Shown: positions 17,490 to 24,460 of the stretch, one piece after another | Numbering within the stretch: the first letter of the stretch is position 1 | Layout: every line of letters starts with the position of its first letter | Assembly (NCBI GenBank): GCA_947597925.1 | Contig: CANQFA010000002.1 | Span: 62,001-126,000, forward strand | Reading direction: 5' to 3' | DNA: 64,000 nt | Origin: an uncultured Clostridia bacterium | Lineage (GTDB): Bacteria; Bacillota; Clostridia; Christensenellales; Borkfalkiaceae | Notes under the pieces: generated by a model | Database searches by the model: none | What the model was told of the DNA's origin: nothing | Seen by the model: the letters and a program-made list of their open reading frames with translations, nothing else | Program-made: the position numbers and the translations under genes

Positions 17490-17518
17490 TTGCATTCCGC
17501 GCCGCGATGTGCTATAAT
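17490..17518 (+). promoter_or_regulatory. Sigma-A promoter for the TM1266-ABC-galK operon, with a dyad over the -35
   Basis: TTGCAT (17490-17495), 17-bp spacer, TATAAT (17513-17518). A dyad GAATGC-TT-GCATTC (17484-17497) covers the -35 and could be a regulator site. Confidence 0.78.
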
Positions 17519-17525
17519 GAGATGA

Positions 17526-17629
17526 ACCTGAACGGAAAGGGTTTCTGACCGCAAAGGGGCATCATGAAGAGAATGAGGCGAGTTCTATCGCCATGTCTCC
17601 CTTTGCCCTGCGGCAGGGGGAGATTTTTT
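17526..17629 (+). promoter_or_regulatory. Structured leader ending in a terminator that contains the Shine-Dalgarno (candidate attenuator/riboswitch)
   Basis: About 105 nt lie between the predicted start point and ATG 17630. A small hairpin GGCGA-TCGCC (17577-17592) is followed by a 12-pair stem (17596-17607 with 17612-17623) and six T (17624-17629) that touch the start codon. The only Shine-Dalgarno, GGGGGAG, lies in the 3' arm. Termination and translation block would therefore act together on the five genes below. I could not assign a known riboswitch class. An in-frame ATG at 17564 with AAAGGGG upstream offers an alternative reading as an N-terminal extension. Confidence 0.6.
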
Positions 17630-17884
17630 ATGGAAAAAGAGGACTTTCGCATCGCCGCACTCTCCGTCATCGTGGAGGACCGCTCCGCGGCGGAGAGGGT
17701 GAATACCCTGCTCTCGGAATACGGAGACTATATCGTGGGGAGGATGGGCATCCCGTACCGCGAGAAGCACGTCTCCGTGATCTCCGTCGTCCTCGATGCG
17801 CCGCCCGCCGTCGTCAATGCGCTCTCGGGCAAGCTCGGCAGCGTCCCTTCGGTCACCGCAAAGGCGCTCTTTGCAAAGGTCTGA
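17630..17884 (+). CDS. TM1266-family regulator (iron-only hydrogenase system regulator type)
   Basis: An 84-residue ACT-like protein. IAALSVIVEDR, LLSEYGDYIVGRMGIPYREKHV and ALSGKLGSVPSV match the TM1266 family (TIGR03959), named from hydrogenase-maturation loci, though the biochemical role is not established. No hydE/F/G gene is in this window. Start ATG 17630 fits the family N-terminus (MEKEDFRIAA); a start at 17564 would add 22 Arg/Pro-rich residues. The ABC transporter gene follows 30 nt later, so this regulator may respond to, or belong with, that uptake system. Confidence 0.85.
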   Translation: MEKEDFRIAALSVIVEDRSAAERVNTLLSEYGDYIVGRMGIPYREKHVSVISVVLDAPPAVVNALSGKLGSVPSVTAKALFAKV

Positions 17885-17914
17885 ACTGAGATATTTATCA
17901 TAAGGAGATATATT

Positions 17915-18976
17915 ATGAAAAAATTCTTACTCGCCGTGATGCTCTTTGCCGCGGCCATCCTGCCCGCCGCTATGACGGCATGCACCCCCGAGACGCCCGC
18001 CTCCGAATCCGCCGTGCTGAGCGTCTATGCCCCCGACGGCGCTCCCGCGCTCGCCCTCGCAAGCCTCATCGGCAATCAGTCGGCGGCGCCCGCTTCGGAA
18101 GAAGCTGCTGCCTATCGCTTCGATTTCCATGTGATAGATGCCTCCACGATCGAGGGGAAGGTCTCGGGAGAGACGCCCGACGCCGATTTCTGCATCCTGC
18201 CCCTCAATACCGCCTCCGACCCCCTCGGGGAACTCGGCACGGAAAAGACCTATCAGATGCTCGGCACGGTGACGTGGGGCAACATGTACTTCCTCACCAC
18301 GGGGACCAATCCCGCGCTCACGAAGGAGAACCTCAAGGAGACGCTGACGGGAAAGAAGGTGGGCGTCGTCCAGCTCAAAAATGTCCCCGGCCTCACCCTG
18401 CAGGCCACGCTGAAGGACTACGACATCCCCTACACGGTCATTGAGAGCGCGCAGGCGGAGGGGGAGGCGGACAAGGTCAATCTCGTCGCCTTTACGCCCG
18501 ACAACGTGACGCCCGCCGCGGGTTGCGACTACTATCTCGTCCCCGAGCCCGCCGCAAGCCTCAAGATCAAGATGACGGCGGACAAGCCCGCGCACTTCAT
18601 CGATGGGGGAGACCTGCAGGCGCTCTACGGAGAGGGCGGTTATCCGCAGGCCGTGATGATCGCAAAGAAGTCGGTGATCTCGCAATATCCCGCCGCCGTC
18701 GCCGAAGTCATGACCTTGCTCGAGGGCAGCGCCGACAAACTCAAGTCGCTCGAACCCTCCACCGTCATCGCACTTCTTGCGGGATATCGTACGGAAGGGC
18801 TGACGCCCGCCTTTACCGAGGCCAACCTGACAAAGGAGGTCATCGCCCGCTGCGGCATCCGCTTCGTCGCCGCAAAGAATTGCAAGAGCGAAGTCAATGC
18901 CTTCCTCGAAAAGCTCACCGCGATCAACGAAAAGGCGGCAAAAGTCCTCCCCGATGCCTTCTTCTATGGCGCGTAA
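17915..18976 (+). CDS. ABC transporter substrate-binding lipoprotein, NitT/TauT-like
   Basis: A 353-residue extracytoplasmic binding protein. The signal ends at AMTAC (lipidated Cys23). The ligand domain begins with LSVYAPDGAPALALASLIG, as in the SsuA/NMT1-like family that binds sulfonates, nitrate or thiamine precursors; residues such as GKKVGVVQLKNVPGLTLQATL fit the second lobe. AAGGAG lies 9 nt before ATG 17915. It is the first of three transporter genes (binding protein, permease, ATPase). The ligand cannot be deduced; co-transcription with galactokinase hints at carbohydrate metabolism but the protein family does not. Confidence 0.85.
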   Translation: MKKFLLAVMLFAAAILPAAMTACTPETPASESAVLSVYAPDGAPALALASLIGNQSAAPASEEAAAYRFDFHVIDASTIEGKVSGETPDADFCILPLNTASDPLGELGTEKTYQMLGTVTWGNMYFLTTGTNPALTKENLKETLTGKKVGVVQLKNVPGLTLQATLKDYDIPYTVIESAQAEGEADKVNLVAFTPDNVTPAAGCDYYLVPEPAASLKIKMTADKPAHFIDGGDLQALYGEGGYPQAVMIAKKSVISQYPAAVAEVMTLLEGSADKLKSLEPSTVIALLAGYRTEGLTPAFTEANLTKEVIARCGIRFVAAKNCKSEVNAFLEKLTAINEKAAKVLPDAFFYGA

Positions 18977-19724
18977 TTCCAAAAAATTTAACTTCCGGGT
19001 CTCCCTTCTTTCGGTGCTCCTCCTGTGGCTCGCATGGCTTGTTGCGTACTATTTTGTGCGCAACGACTATGTCTTGCCCTCCTTTTGGGGGACGATGGGA
19101 GCCCTCTTCGAGACGCTCCGCGGCGCCGCATTCTGGCGCGCTTTCGGCGGGACGATGCTGCGCACACTGTACGCCTTTCTGATCTCCGTGGGAGGGGGCG
19201 TCCTGCTCGCAACTGCGGCCTCTCTTCGGACATGGGTGCGGTCTTTTCTGTCTCCCATCATCTCCGTGCTCCGCACCGTCCCCACGCTGGCCATCATCCT
19301 CATCCTGCTCTTATGGACGACACCGCGCATTGCGCCCGTCATCGTGACGGTGCTCGTGCTCCTGCCCGCGGTCTATGCCGCGGCGCTTGCCGCAGCCGAT
19401 GAGACGGCGGAGAGATACGGGACCCTCCTCTCCTCCTTCCGCGTCCCCGCGGCGAGGCGCGCCTTCGGGGTCTACCTTCCCTGCGTCGCGCCCGAAGTTT
19501 TGTCGCAGGCGGGCTCCTTTTTCTCCATGGGGCTCAAGATAACCGTCTCGGGTGAGGTACTCGCAAATACCTTCCTAAGCCTCGGCGGCCTCATGCAGGA
19601 GGCCAAGATGTTCGTCGACATGCCCACTCTTCTCGCGCTCACCTTGGTCACCGTCCTGACGGGATTTGCGCTGGAGGGTCTGTGCCTGATTCTGAAAAAA
19701 CTTCTCGTGAGGTGGCGCGCATGA
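18966..19724 (+). CDS. ABC transporter permease, NitT/TauT-like
   Basis: A 252-residue inner-membrane permease with about six helices. The cytoplasmic EAA-like loop is AADETAERYGTLLSSFRVPA followed by LPCVAPE, which contacts the ATPase. ATG 18966 (MARNSKKFNF) overlaps the binding-protein stop by 11 nt; the frame is open to 18897 but lies inside the previous gene. Start codon overlaps at both ends of this gene show tight coupling. Confidence 0.9.
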   Translation: MARNSKKFNFRVSLLSVLLLWLAWLVAYYFVRNDYVLPSFWGTMGALFETLRGAAFWRAFGGTMLRTLYAFLISVGGGVLLATAASLRTWVRSFLSPIISVLRTVPTLAIILILLLWTTPRIAPVIVTVLVLLPAVYAAALAAADETAERYGTLLSSFRVPAARRAFGVYLPCVAPEVLSQAGSFFSMGLKITVSGEVLANTFLSLGGLMQEAKMFVDMPTLLALTLVTVLTGFALEGLCLILKKLLVRWRA

Positions 19725-20410
19725 GACTGAAAAATGTGAGAAAATGTTACGGCGACACTGTGGCGCTCGACGGCATCGACCTCACGCTCGAGAGGGGGAA
19801 GATAACGGCAGTGCTCGGCGAGAGCGGCGCAGGCAAGACGACCCTCCTCAATGTCCTCGCTCGCACGACCGACTTCGAGGGCACGCTCGAGGGAGAGATG
19901 CCGCCCTCCTATCTCTTTCAGGACCCCATCCTCCTGCCTCACCTCACCGTAGAGGGCAACTTAAAGCTCGTGCTTCCCAAGGAAAAGTGGCAGGAAATCG
20001 ACCCCATGTTGCAAAAAGTGGGGCTCGGCGGCATGGGAAAGCGCTACTCCGCAAAGCTCTCGGGAGGGGAGAGACAGCGGGCGGCCATTGCCCGCGCCTT
20101 CCTCTTTCCGCATGAACTGCTCCTCATGGACGAGCCCTTTTCCTCCCTCGACCTCGCCCTGAAAGACAGTCTTCTGAAACTCGTCGCGGAGCTTTGGGAG
20201 AGGCGCGGCTCCACCATCGTCTTCGTCACGCACGACGTCCACGAGGCCGTCCTGCTCGCGCACCGCGCCGTCGTCCTGAAGAAGGGCCGCATCGCCGCCG
20301 ACTTCGAGATAGCGGGGGCGGTCCCGCGCGACTTCTTCGGCCATCTCCCCGTGGAAGATGCGCTTGTCCGCGTGCTCATGGGCGCGGAGAGTGGGGACCG
20401 AGGACCATGA
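19721..20410 (+). CDS. ABC transporter ATP-binding protein, NitT/TauT-like
   Basis: A 229-residue ATPase. Walker A is GESGAGKTT, the signature LSGGERQRAAIARAF, Walker B LLLMDEPFSSLD and the switch His VTHDVHEAV. The start ATG 19721 overlaps the permease stop (ATGA); the longer frame from 19682 starts inside the permease and is not used. It energises the transporter formed with the two preceding genes. Confidence 0.95.
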   Translation: MRLKNVRKCYGDTVALDGIDLTLERGKITAVLGESGAGKTTLLNVLARTTDFEGTLEGEMPPSYLFQDPILLPHLTVEGNLKLVLPKEKWQEIDPMLQKVGLGGMGKRYSAKLSGGERQRAAIARAFLFPHELLLMDEPFSSLDLALKDSLLKLVAELWERRGSTIVFVTHDVHEAVLLAHRAVVLKKGRIAADFEIAGAVPRDFFGHLPVEDALVRVLMGAESGDRGP

Positions 20411-21564
20411 AGGAACTTTCGGCAAAATTTCAAGCCCTCTTCGGGGCGCCCGCCGCGCGCATTGCATCGGCCGCGGGTCGGGTCAATCTCCTCGGCGAAC
20501 ATGTCGATTACTGCGGGGGAAAGGTCCTGCCCGCCGCGCTCACCCTCACCTGCCGCGCCGCCTTCCGCAAAAACGGCACGGGCATCTGCCGCATCGCCGC
20601 GACGACTCTCCCCGAGGCAGGCATCGTCGAATTGGACCTCGCCCGCACGGAGGCTTACCGCGATCTCCCGTGGGGGAATTATCAGGCGGGAGTCGCCCAT
20701 GTCATGCGGGAAGAGGGGTACCGCCTCACGGGGTGCGACATCCTCTATGACTGCAATGTGCCCTTCGGCGCGGGACTCTCCTCGTCGGCGGCCATCGAGG
20801 TCGTCACCGCCTATGTCCTCGCCGTCGCGGGCGGAAACTCCGTCGACCCCGTCGCCCTCGCAAAACTTTCGCAGCGCGCGGAGAATGAATACTGCGGCGT
20901 CGCATGCGGCATCATGGACCAGTTCGCCGCCGCAAAGGGGAGGGCGGGCCATGCCATCCTCCTCGACTGCGCCGCGCTGCACTACGAATATGTCCCGCTT
21001 GAGCTCAAGGACTGCGTCCTCGTCCTCACGAACAGCAATCGGCCGCACAGGCTTGCGGAGAGCGTATACAATGACCGCCGCAGGGAGACGGAGGAGGCGC
21101 TGCGGCTGCTTCGGAGCGTCCTGCCCGTATCCCGTCTCGCGGAGGTCTCGCCCTCGGAGCTCGATGCGCATAAGGACATGCTCCCGCCCATCCTTTACCG
21201 CCGCGCAAGGCATGTCGTCACCGAATGTGAGCGCGTCACCGCAGGCGCCGCCGCCCTGAAGAGAGGGGACCTACTTGCCTTCGGGAAGCTCCTCAATGCC
21301 TCGCACATCTCCCTTCGCGACGACTATGAGGTCACGGGAAGGCCGCTCGACGCCCTCGCCGAGGCCGCTTGGAGCTCTCCCGCCTGCCTCGGCTCCCGCA
21401 TGACGGGCGCAGGATTCGGCGGCTGCACCCTCTCCCTCGTTAGAAGAAGCGGCATTGCACGGTTTGAGGAGACGCTGACGGCGCGTTATGCGGCCGAATT
21501 CGGCCATGCGCCCGCCTTTTACCTCGCCTCCGCGGGAGACGGCATCACCGAGGAGGAAGTGTAA
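20407..21564 (+). CDS. galK: Galactokinase
   Basis: ATP-dependent phosphorylation of galactose in the Leloir pathway. The 385 residues carry the GHMP signature: RVNLLGEHVDYCGGKVLPAA (galactokinase motif), FGAGLSSSAAIEV (phosphate loop) and MTGAGFGGCTLSLV. The Asp base is likely in CGIMDQFAAAKG. ATG 20407 overlaps the ABC ATPase stop by 4 nt. There are no galT or galE neighbours, and pairing with a NitT/TauT-like transporter is unusual. Some GHMP relatives phosphorylate galactosamine or arabinose, so the substrate should be tested. Confidence 0.9.
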   Translation: MKELSAKFQALFGAPAARIASAAGRVNLLGEHVDYCGGKVLPAALTLTCRAAFRKNGTGICRIAATTLPEAGIVELDLARTEAYRDLPWGNYQAGVAHVMREEGYRLTGCDILYDCNVPFGAGLSSSAAIEVVTAYVLAVAGGNSVDPVALAKLSQRAENEYCGVACGIMDQFAAAKGRAGHAILLDCAALHYEYVPLELKDCVLVLTNSNRPHRLAESVYNDRRRETEEALRLLRSVLPVSRLAEVSPSELDAHKDMLPPILYRRARHVVTECERVTAGAAALKRGDLLAFGKLLNASHISLRDDYEVTGRPLDALAEAAWSSPACLGSRMTGAGFGGCTLSLVRRSGIARFEETLTARYAAEFGHAPAFYLASAGDGITEEEV

Positions 21565-21590
21565 TACAGCTTGGAAAGGATCTCCTTATT

Positions 21591-21637
21591 TTCCATGCAA
21601 AAGGGGAACGCCGACGGCGTTCCCCTTTTGCATGGAA
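21591..21637. terminator. Perfect 47-nt palindrome: bidirectional terminator
   Basis: Two 23-nt arms (21591-21613 and 21615-21637) are exactly complementary around a single central A. The core is GGGGAACGCC with A4/T4 flanks. It separates galK (+) from the HTH gene (-). Confidence 0.88.
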
Positions 21638-21646
21638 CTTATCAGA

Positions 21647-21895
21647 TCATTTGAAATCGATGTCGAGCTCCTCACTCGTAAAGGCGGGGTCTGAGAAGAA
21701 CTCCTGCGGCGTGACCTCGAGGGTGCGGAGCAGGATGAGCAGCGTGCGCAGATAGATGTCCTTATTTCTGTTCTTGCGGATACTGCGGTAGGTCTCATAG
21801 GAGATGGCGGCGCGGTTGCACAGGGTGTAGACGCCCATCTTCTTCTCCTTTCGGAGCGTTTCCAGTTTCTCGGCGAGGAATTCATTCAATACCAT
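21647..21895 (-). CDS. Small XRE/Cro-type HTH regulator
   Basis: An 82-residue DNA-binding protein. The helix-turn-helix covers LAEKLETLRKEKKMGVYTLC, RAAISYETYRSIRKN and YLRTLLILLRTLEVTPQEFF. The gene starts at ATG 21895 and faces the 22002 gene; an 11-bp inverted repeat in the 100-nt gap suits self-regulation and control of the divergent gene. There is no sensor domain, so it is probably a simple repressor. Confidence 0.85.
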   Translation of the reverse strand: MVLNEFLAEKLETLRKEKKMGVYTLCNRAAISYETYRSIRKNRNKDIYLRTLLILLRTLEVTPQEFFSDPAFTSEELDIDFK

Positions 21896-21910
21896 ACCTT
21901 TAGTTTAGCA

Positions 21911-21950
21911 AAAATCACCACCAAAATATCTGTGTTACAGTGGTGATTTT
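21911..21950. promoter_or_regulatory. Candidate operator: inverted repeat AAAATCACCAC / GTGGTGATTTT
   Basis: Eleven-base arms (21911-21921 and 21940-21950) separated by 18 bp. The right arm ends 1 bp before the + strand -35 box; the left arm lies just upstream of a TAAACT -10-like box (21907-21902) for the minus-strand HTH gene. Confidence 0.6.
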
Positions 21951-21951
21951 C

Positions 21952-21980
21952 TTGACTTTCTCGATTTGTGATGTTATAAT
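21952..21980 (+). promoter_or_regulatory. Sigma-A promoter for the 22002 gene
   Basis: TTGACT (21952-21957), 17-bp spacer, TATAAT (21975-21980). Confidence 0.82.
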
Positions 21981-22001
21981 GGGGCAAAGAGGGGAAGTAC
22001 G

Positions 22002-22547
22002 ATGACCGAAGAGGTGCGGAAAAAATTGTTTGATTGCATGGAACGTCTTCGCGTTAACTCTGCGTCCGACTGGAAATTTACCGACCTTCGGTATGAAATA
22101 GCTCCCTGTCCGCCCGCCTGCGAGGCCGTCCTCGAGCGCGCCGCACGGTGTCGGAGGGAGGGGAAGTACGACGAAGCCCTCTCCTGCTGTATCGACATCT
22201 TCCGAAGGGAGATGTACTTTCATCTCGACGTCATGCGGGAGATGTGCAGGGCGCTCATCTGCGACGGCGAACTCCTCCTCGCCTTTTACCTGCTCACCGC
22301 ATCCGTCCATGAACTCGTGAGAAGGATGGGTCCCTGCCCCGTCCCGCAGGTGCCCTCTGTCCCATGGGCGCAGCTCGACGACATCCTCCGCCTTGAGCGG
22401 GCATGCGCGGACCTCGTGAAGACGCGCGACCTCAGGGCATTCTGCGCCTATGCGGCTCCGATCGCCGAGGATCCCTACTATGTGCCCGCCTGCGACCTTC
22501 TCTCCCTCCTCCTGCAGGCAGAAGAGATCGCCCGCCTCATGAAATGA
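22002..22547 (+). CDS. Hypothetical cytoplasmic protein, possibly regulated by the divergent HTH protein
   Basis: A 181-residue protein with no domain I can name. It has nine cysteines, several in pairs (CPPAC, SCC), a helical repeat-like middle (AARCRREGKYDEALSCCIDIF) that looks like a single TPR hairpin, and no signal or membrane segment. It has its own strong promoter and starts 106 nt from the divergent HTH regulator. The function is unknown. Confidence 0.75.
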   Translation: MTEEVRKKLFDCMERLRVNSASDWKFTDLRYEIAPCPPACEAVLERAARCRREGKYDEALSCCIDIFRREMYFHLDVMREMCRALICDGELLLAFYLLTASVHELVRRMGPCPVPQVPSVPWAQLDDILRLERACADLVKTRDLRAFCAYAAPIAEDPYYVPACDLLSLLLQAEEIARLMK

Positions 22548-22580
22548 AAAAAGTAAGAGAATACGCTCGCATTCTCTTAC
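22541..22580 (-). terminator. Terminator of tRNA-Thr (minus strand)
   Basis: Ten-pair stem (22553-22562 with 22571-22580) followed on the minus strand by TTTTTTCATTTC. The tail overlaps the stop codon of the gene on the other strand. Confidence 0.8.
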
Positions 22581-22586
22581 TCCATG

Positions 22587-22662
<76 letters not shown>

Positions 22663-22677
22663 ATCAATTCCTCATAT

Positions 22678-22706
22678 AGTATAGTAAAATCCGCGTATTT
22701 CGTCAA
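22678..22706 (-). promoter_or_regulatory. Sigma-A promoter for tRNA-Thr
   Basis: Minus strand TTGACG (22706-22701), 17-bp spacer, TATACT (22683-22678). The tRNA 5' end is 15 nt downstream of the -10. Confidence 0.85.
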
Positions 22707-22725
22707 GCGATAATGCGCGGATTTT
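22686..22725 (-). terminator. Probable dapB terminator overlapping the tRNA promoter
   Basis: Inverted repeat AAAATCCGCG / CGCGGATTTT (22686-22695 and 22716-22725) with a 20-nt loop that contains the tRNA -35 box. The T tail is only four long. Confidence 0.5.
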
Positions 22726-22787
22726 TGAAATTCGCAAAAAGAAAATTTCACCCGCCGCCAAAAAGGGGGAGGGAAATTTCCGAAGTG

Positions 22788-23540
22788 TCAGCCGAGCACG
22801 TCGCCGAGCAGGTCGTCCATATCGTAGAGCCCCGCGCTCCGTCCGAGCATCCAGCGGGCAGCGCGAAGGGCGCCCTTTGCAAAGACCTTGCGGCTGCGGG
22901 CGGAATGAGAGAGGGTGATGACCTCGTCTTCCCCCGCAAACATCACCTCGTGTTCGCCCACGAGATTGCCGCCACGCACGGAGTGGATGCCGATCTCCTC
23001 GGCCTTTCGCGCGCCCACCGGACCGTGCCGACCGAAGACGGCAGTCTTTTTCTCCTCGGAGGCGCTGCGGATGCACTCCGCGAGCATGAGCGCGGTGCCC
23101 GAGGGAGCATCCTTTTTGAGGTTGTGGTGCCGCTCTATGATCTCCGCGTCGAAGTCGGTGAGCACGGCGGCCGCCTTCTTTACGAGCATCTCGAGGAGAT
23201 TGATCCCCACCGAGAGATTGCCCGTCTTGAAGATGGGGACATGGGCCGCATAGCTCTTCACGCACTGCTCCTCTTCGGCGGAATATCCCGTCGCGGCGAG
23301 CACACAGGGAAGGGCGTGCCGTGCAGCATAGGCGAGGCGCCAACGAATGCCCTCCGCCGCAGAGAAGTCGATGAGCACATCGGCCTCCTCCACGACTTCA
23401 TCAAAGGAGGTATAGACGGGGAAGGCGGCGGGACGGGGAAAGAGGTCGACGCCCGCGACGACGGTCTCGCCCGCTTCGGCGGCCGTCTCGGCAACGATGG
23501 TGCCCATCTTCCCGGAGGCACCGCAGAGAAGGATCTTCAT
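22788..23540 (-). CDS. dapB: 4-hydroxy-tetrahydrodipicolinate reductase
   Basis: Third gene of the asd-dapA-dapB operon; reduces the dapA product on the way to diaminopimelate and lysine. The 250 residues show the nucleotide fold GASGKMGTIVAE and the signature ERHHNLKKDAPSGTAL with the catalytic His and Lys. The start ATG 23540 overlaps the dapA stop by 4 nt (ATGA). The 185-codon upward open frame runs through dapA and is ignored. Confidence 0.96.
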   Translation of the reverse strand: MKILLCGASGKMGTIVAETAAEAGETVVAGVDLFPRPAAFPVYTSFDEVVEEADVLIDFSAAEGIRWRLAYAARHALPCVLAATGYSAEEEQCVKSYAAHVPIFKTGNLSVGINLLEMLVKKAAAVLTDFDAEIIERHHNLKKDAPSGTALMLAECIRSASEEKKTAVFGRHGPVGARKAEEIGIHSVRGGNLVGEHEVMFAGEDEVITLSHSARSRKVFAKGALRAARWMLGRSAGLYDMDDLLGDVLG

Positions 23541-24424
23541 GATATGTACTCCTTGCGAAAGGTCTCTATGGCGGAGAGGAGCTCCGCACGGTGTGCAGGT
23601 TCGAGAGAGGTGAGGGGGGCACGCGGAAGCCCTGCACGGAAGCCGAGGAGGTTCATGCCCTCCTTGACGGGAATGGGGTTGACCTCGGCAAAGCAGGCGC
23701 GGGCGACGGGGAGGAGGAGGTCGGAGAGACGGGCCGCCTCTTTGAGTTTCCCTTCCGCAATGAGACGGGTGAGCGCCTTGACTTCGGCGGGGAAGAGATT
23801 GGAGACGACGGAGATGACCGCACTTCCTCCCACCGCGAGGATGGGGAAGTTGAGGGCATCTTCGCCCGAGTAGAGCTCTATTTTTCCGCGGATGCGCCGC
23901 ATCGTCTCCATGACCTGCGCCATGTTGCCGCTCGCCTCCTTGATCCCGACGAGAGAGGGGATCTCCGCGAGCCGCTCTGCAGTCTCGGGCAGCAGGTTGA
24001 CGCCCGTTCTGCCGGGGACATTGTAGGCGATGAGGGGAAGGGGCGAGGCCGCCGAGATCGCCTCGTAATAGGCGAGAAGGCCAGCCTGCGTGCACTTATT
24101 GTAGTAGGGCGTGACGGCGAGAAGTCCGTCGGCGCCGAGACGCTCGGCCATGCGTGCATTTTCCTCGGCATGGGGGGTGGAGTTGCTCCCCACACCCACG
24201 ATGACCTTTGCCCTCCCATGCACCGTCTTGACGGCGAAGGAAATGGTTTCCTCACGCTCTCTTTCGGACATGGTGGCGGGCTCGCCCGTCGTACCGAGCA
24301 CGACGAGGGCATCGACGCCGCCCATAAGCTGCGCCTCTATGATCTCTCCGTAGCTCTCGAGATCGACGCCGTCCTCCTTGAATGGGGTGATGAGCGCCGT
24401 CGCGCATCCCTCTAAAAATGCCAT
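23537..24424 (-). CDS. dapA: 4-hydroxy-tetrahydrodipicolinate synthase
   Basis: Condenses aspartate semialdehyde with pyruvate. It is 295 residues, the normal length for this aldolase-type barrel. GTTGEPATMSEREREE, YNVPGRTGVNL (catalytic Tyr) and VGIKEASGN (Schiff-base Lys) are visible. The first seven residues MAFLEGCATALITPF follow the family pattern. It lies 36 nt after asd, which makes its substrate. Confidence 0.97.
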   Translation of the reverse strand: MAFLEGCATALITPFKEDGVDLESYGEIIEAQLMGGVDALVVLGTTGEPATMSEREREETISFAVKTVHGRAKVIVGVGSNSTPHAEENARMAERLGADGLLAVTPYYNKCTQAGLLAYYEAISAASPLPLIAYNVPGRTGVNLLPETAERLAEIPSLVGIKEASGNMAQVMETMRRIRGKIELYSGEDALNFPILAVGGSAVISVVSNLFPAEVKALTRLIAEGKLKEAARLSDLLLPVARACFAEVNPIPVKEGMNLLGFRAGLPRAPLTSLEPAHRAELLSAIETFRKEYIS

Positions 24425-24460
24425 AATTTCCTCCTTACACGTCTCCGCTCAAGCTGCGGA

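Noticed and set aside
17521-17560. Resemblance of GATGAACCTGAACGG to part of the TPP (thi-box) riboswitch
   Set aside because: The 5' half of the TPP aptamer (with CTGAGA) is absent; the promoter occupies that position.
22788-24095. 435-codon reading of dapB extended into dapA
   Set aside because: The first 185 codons are antisense-like shadow within dapA; DapB starts at 23540.
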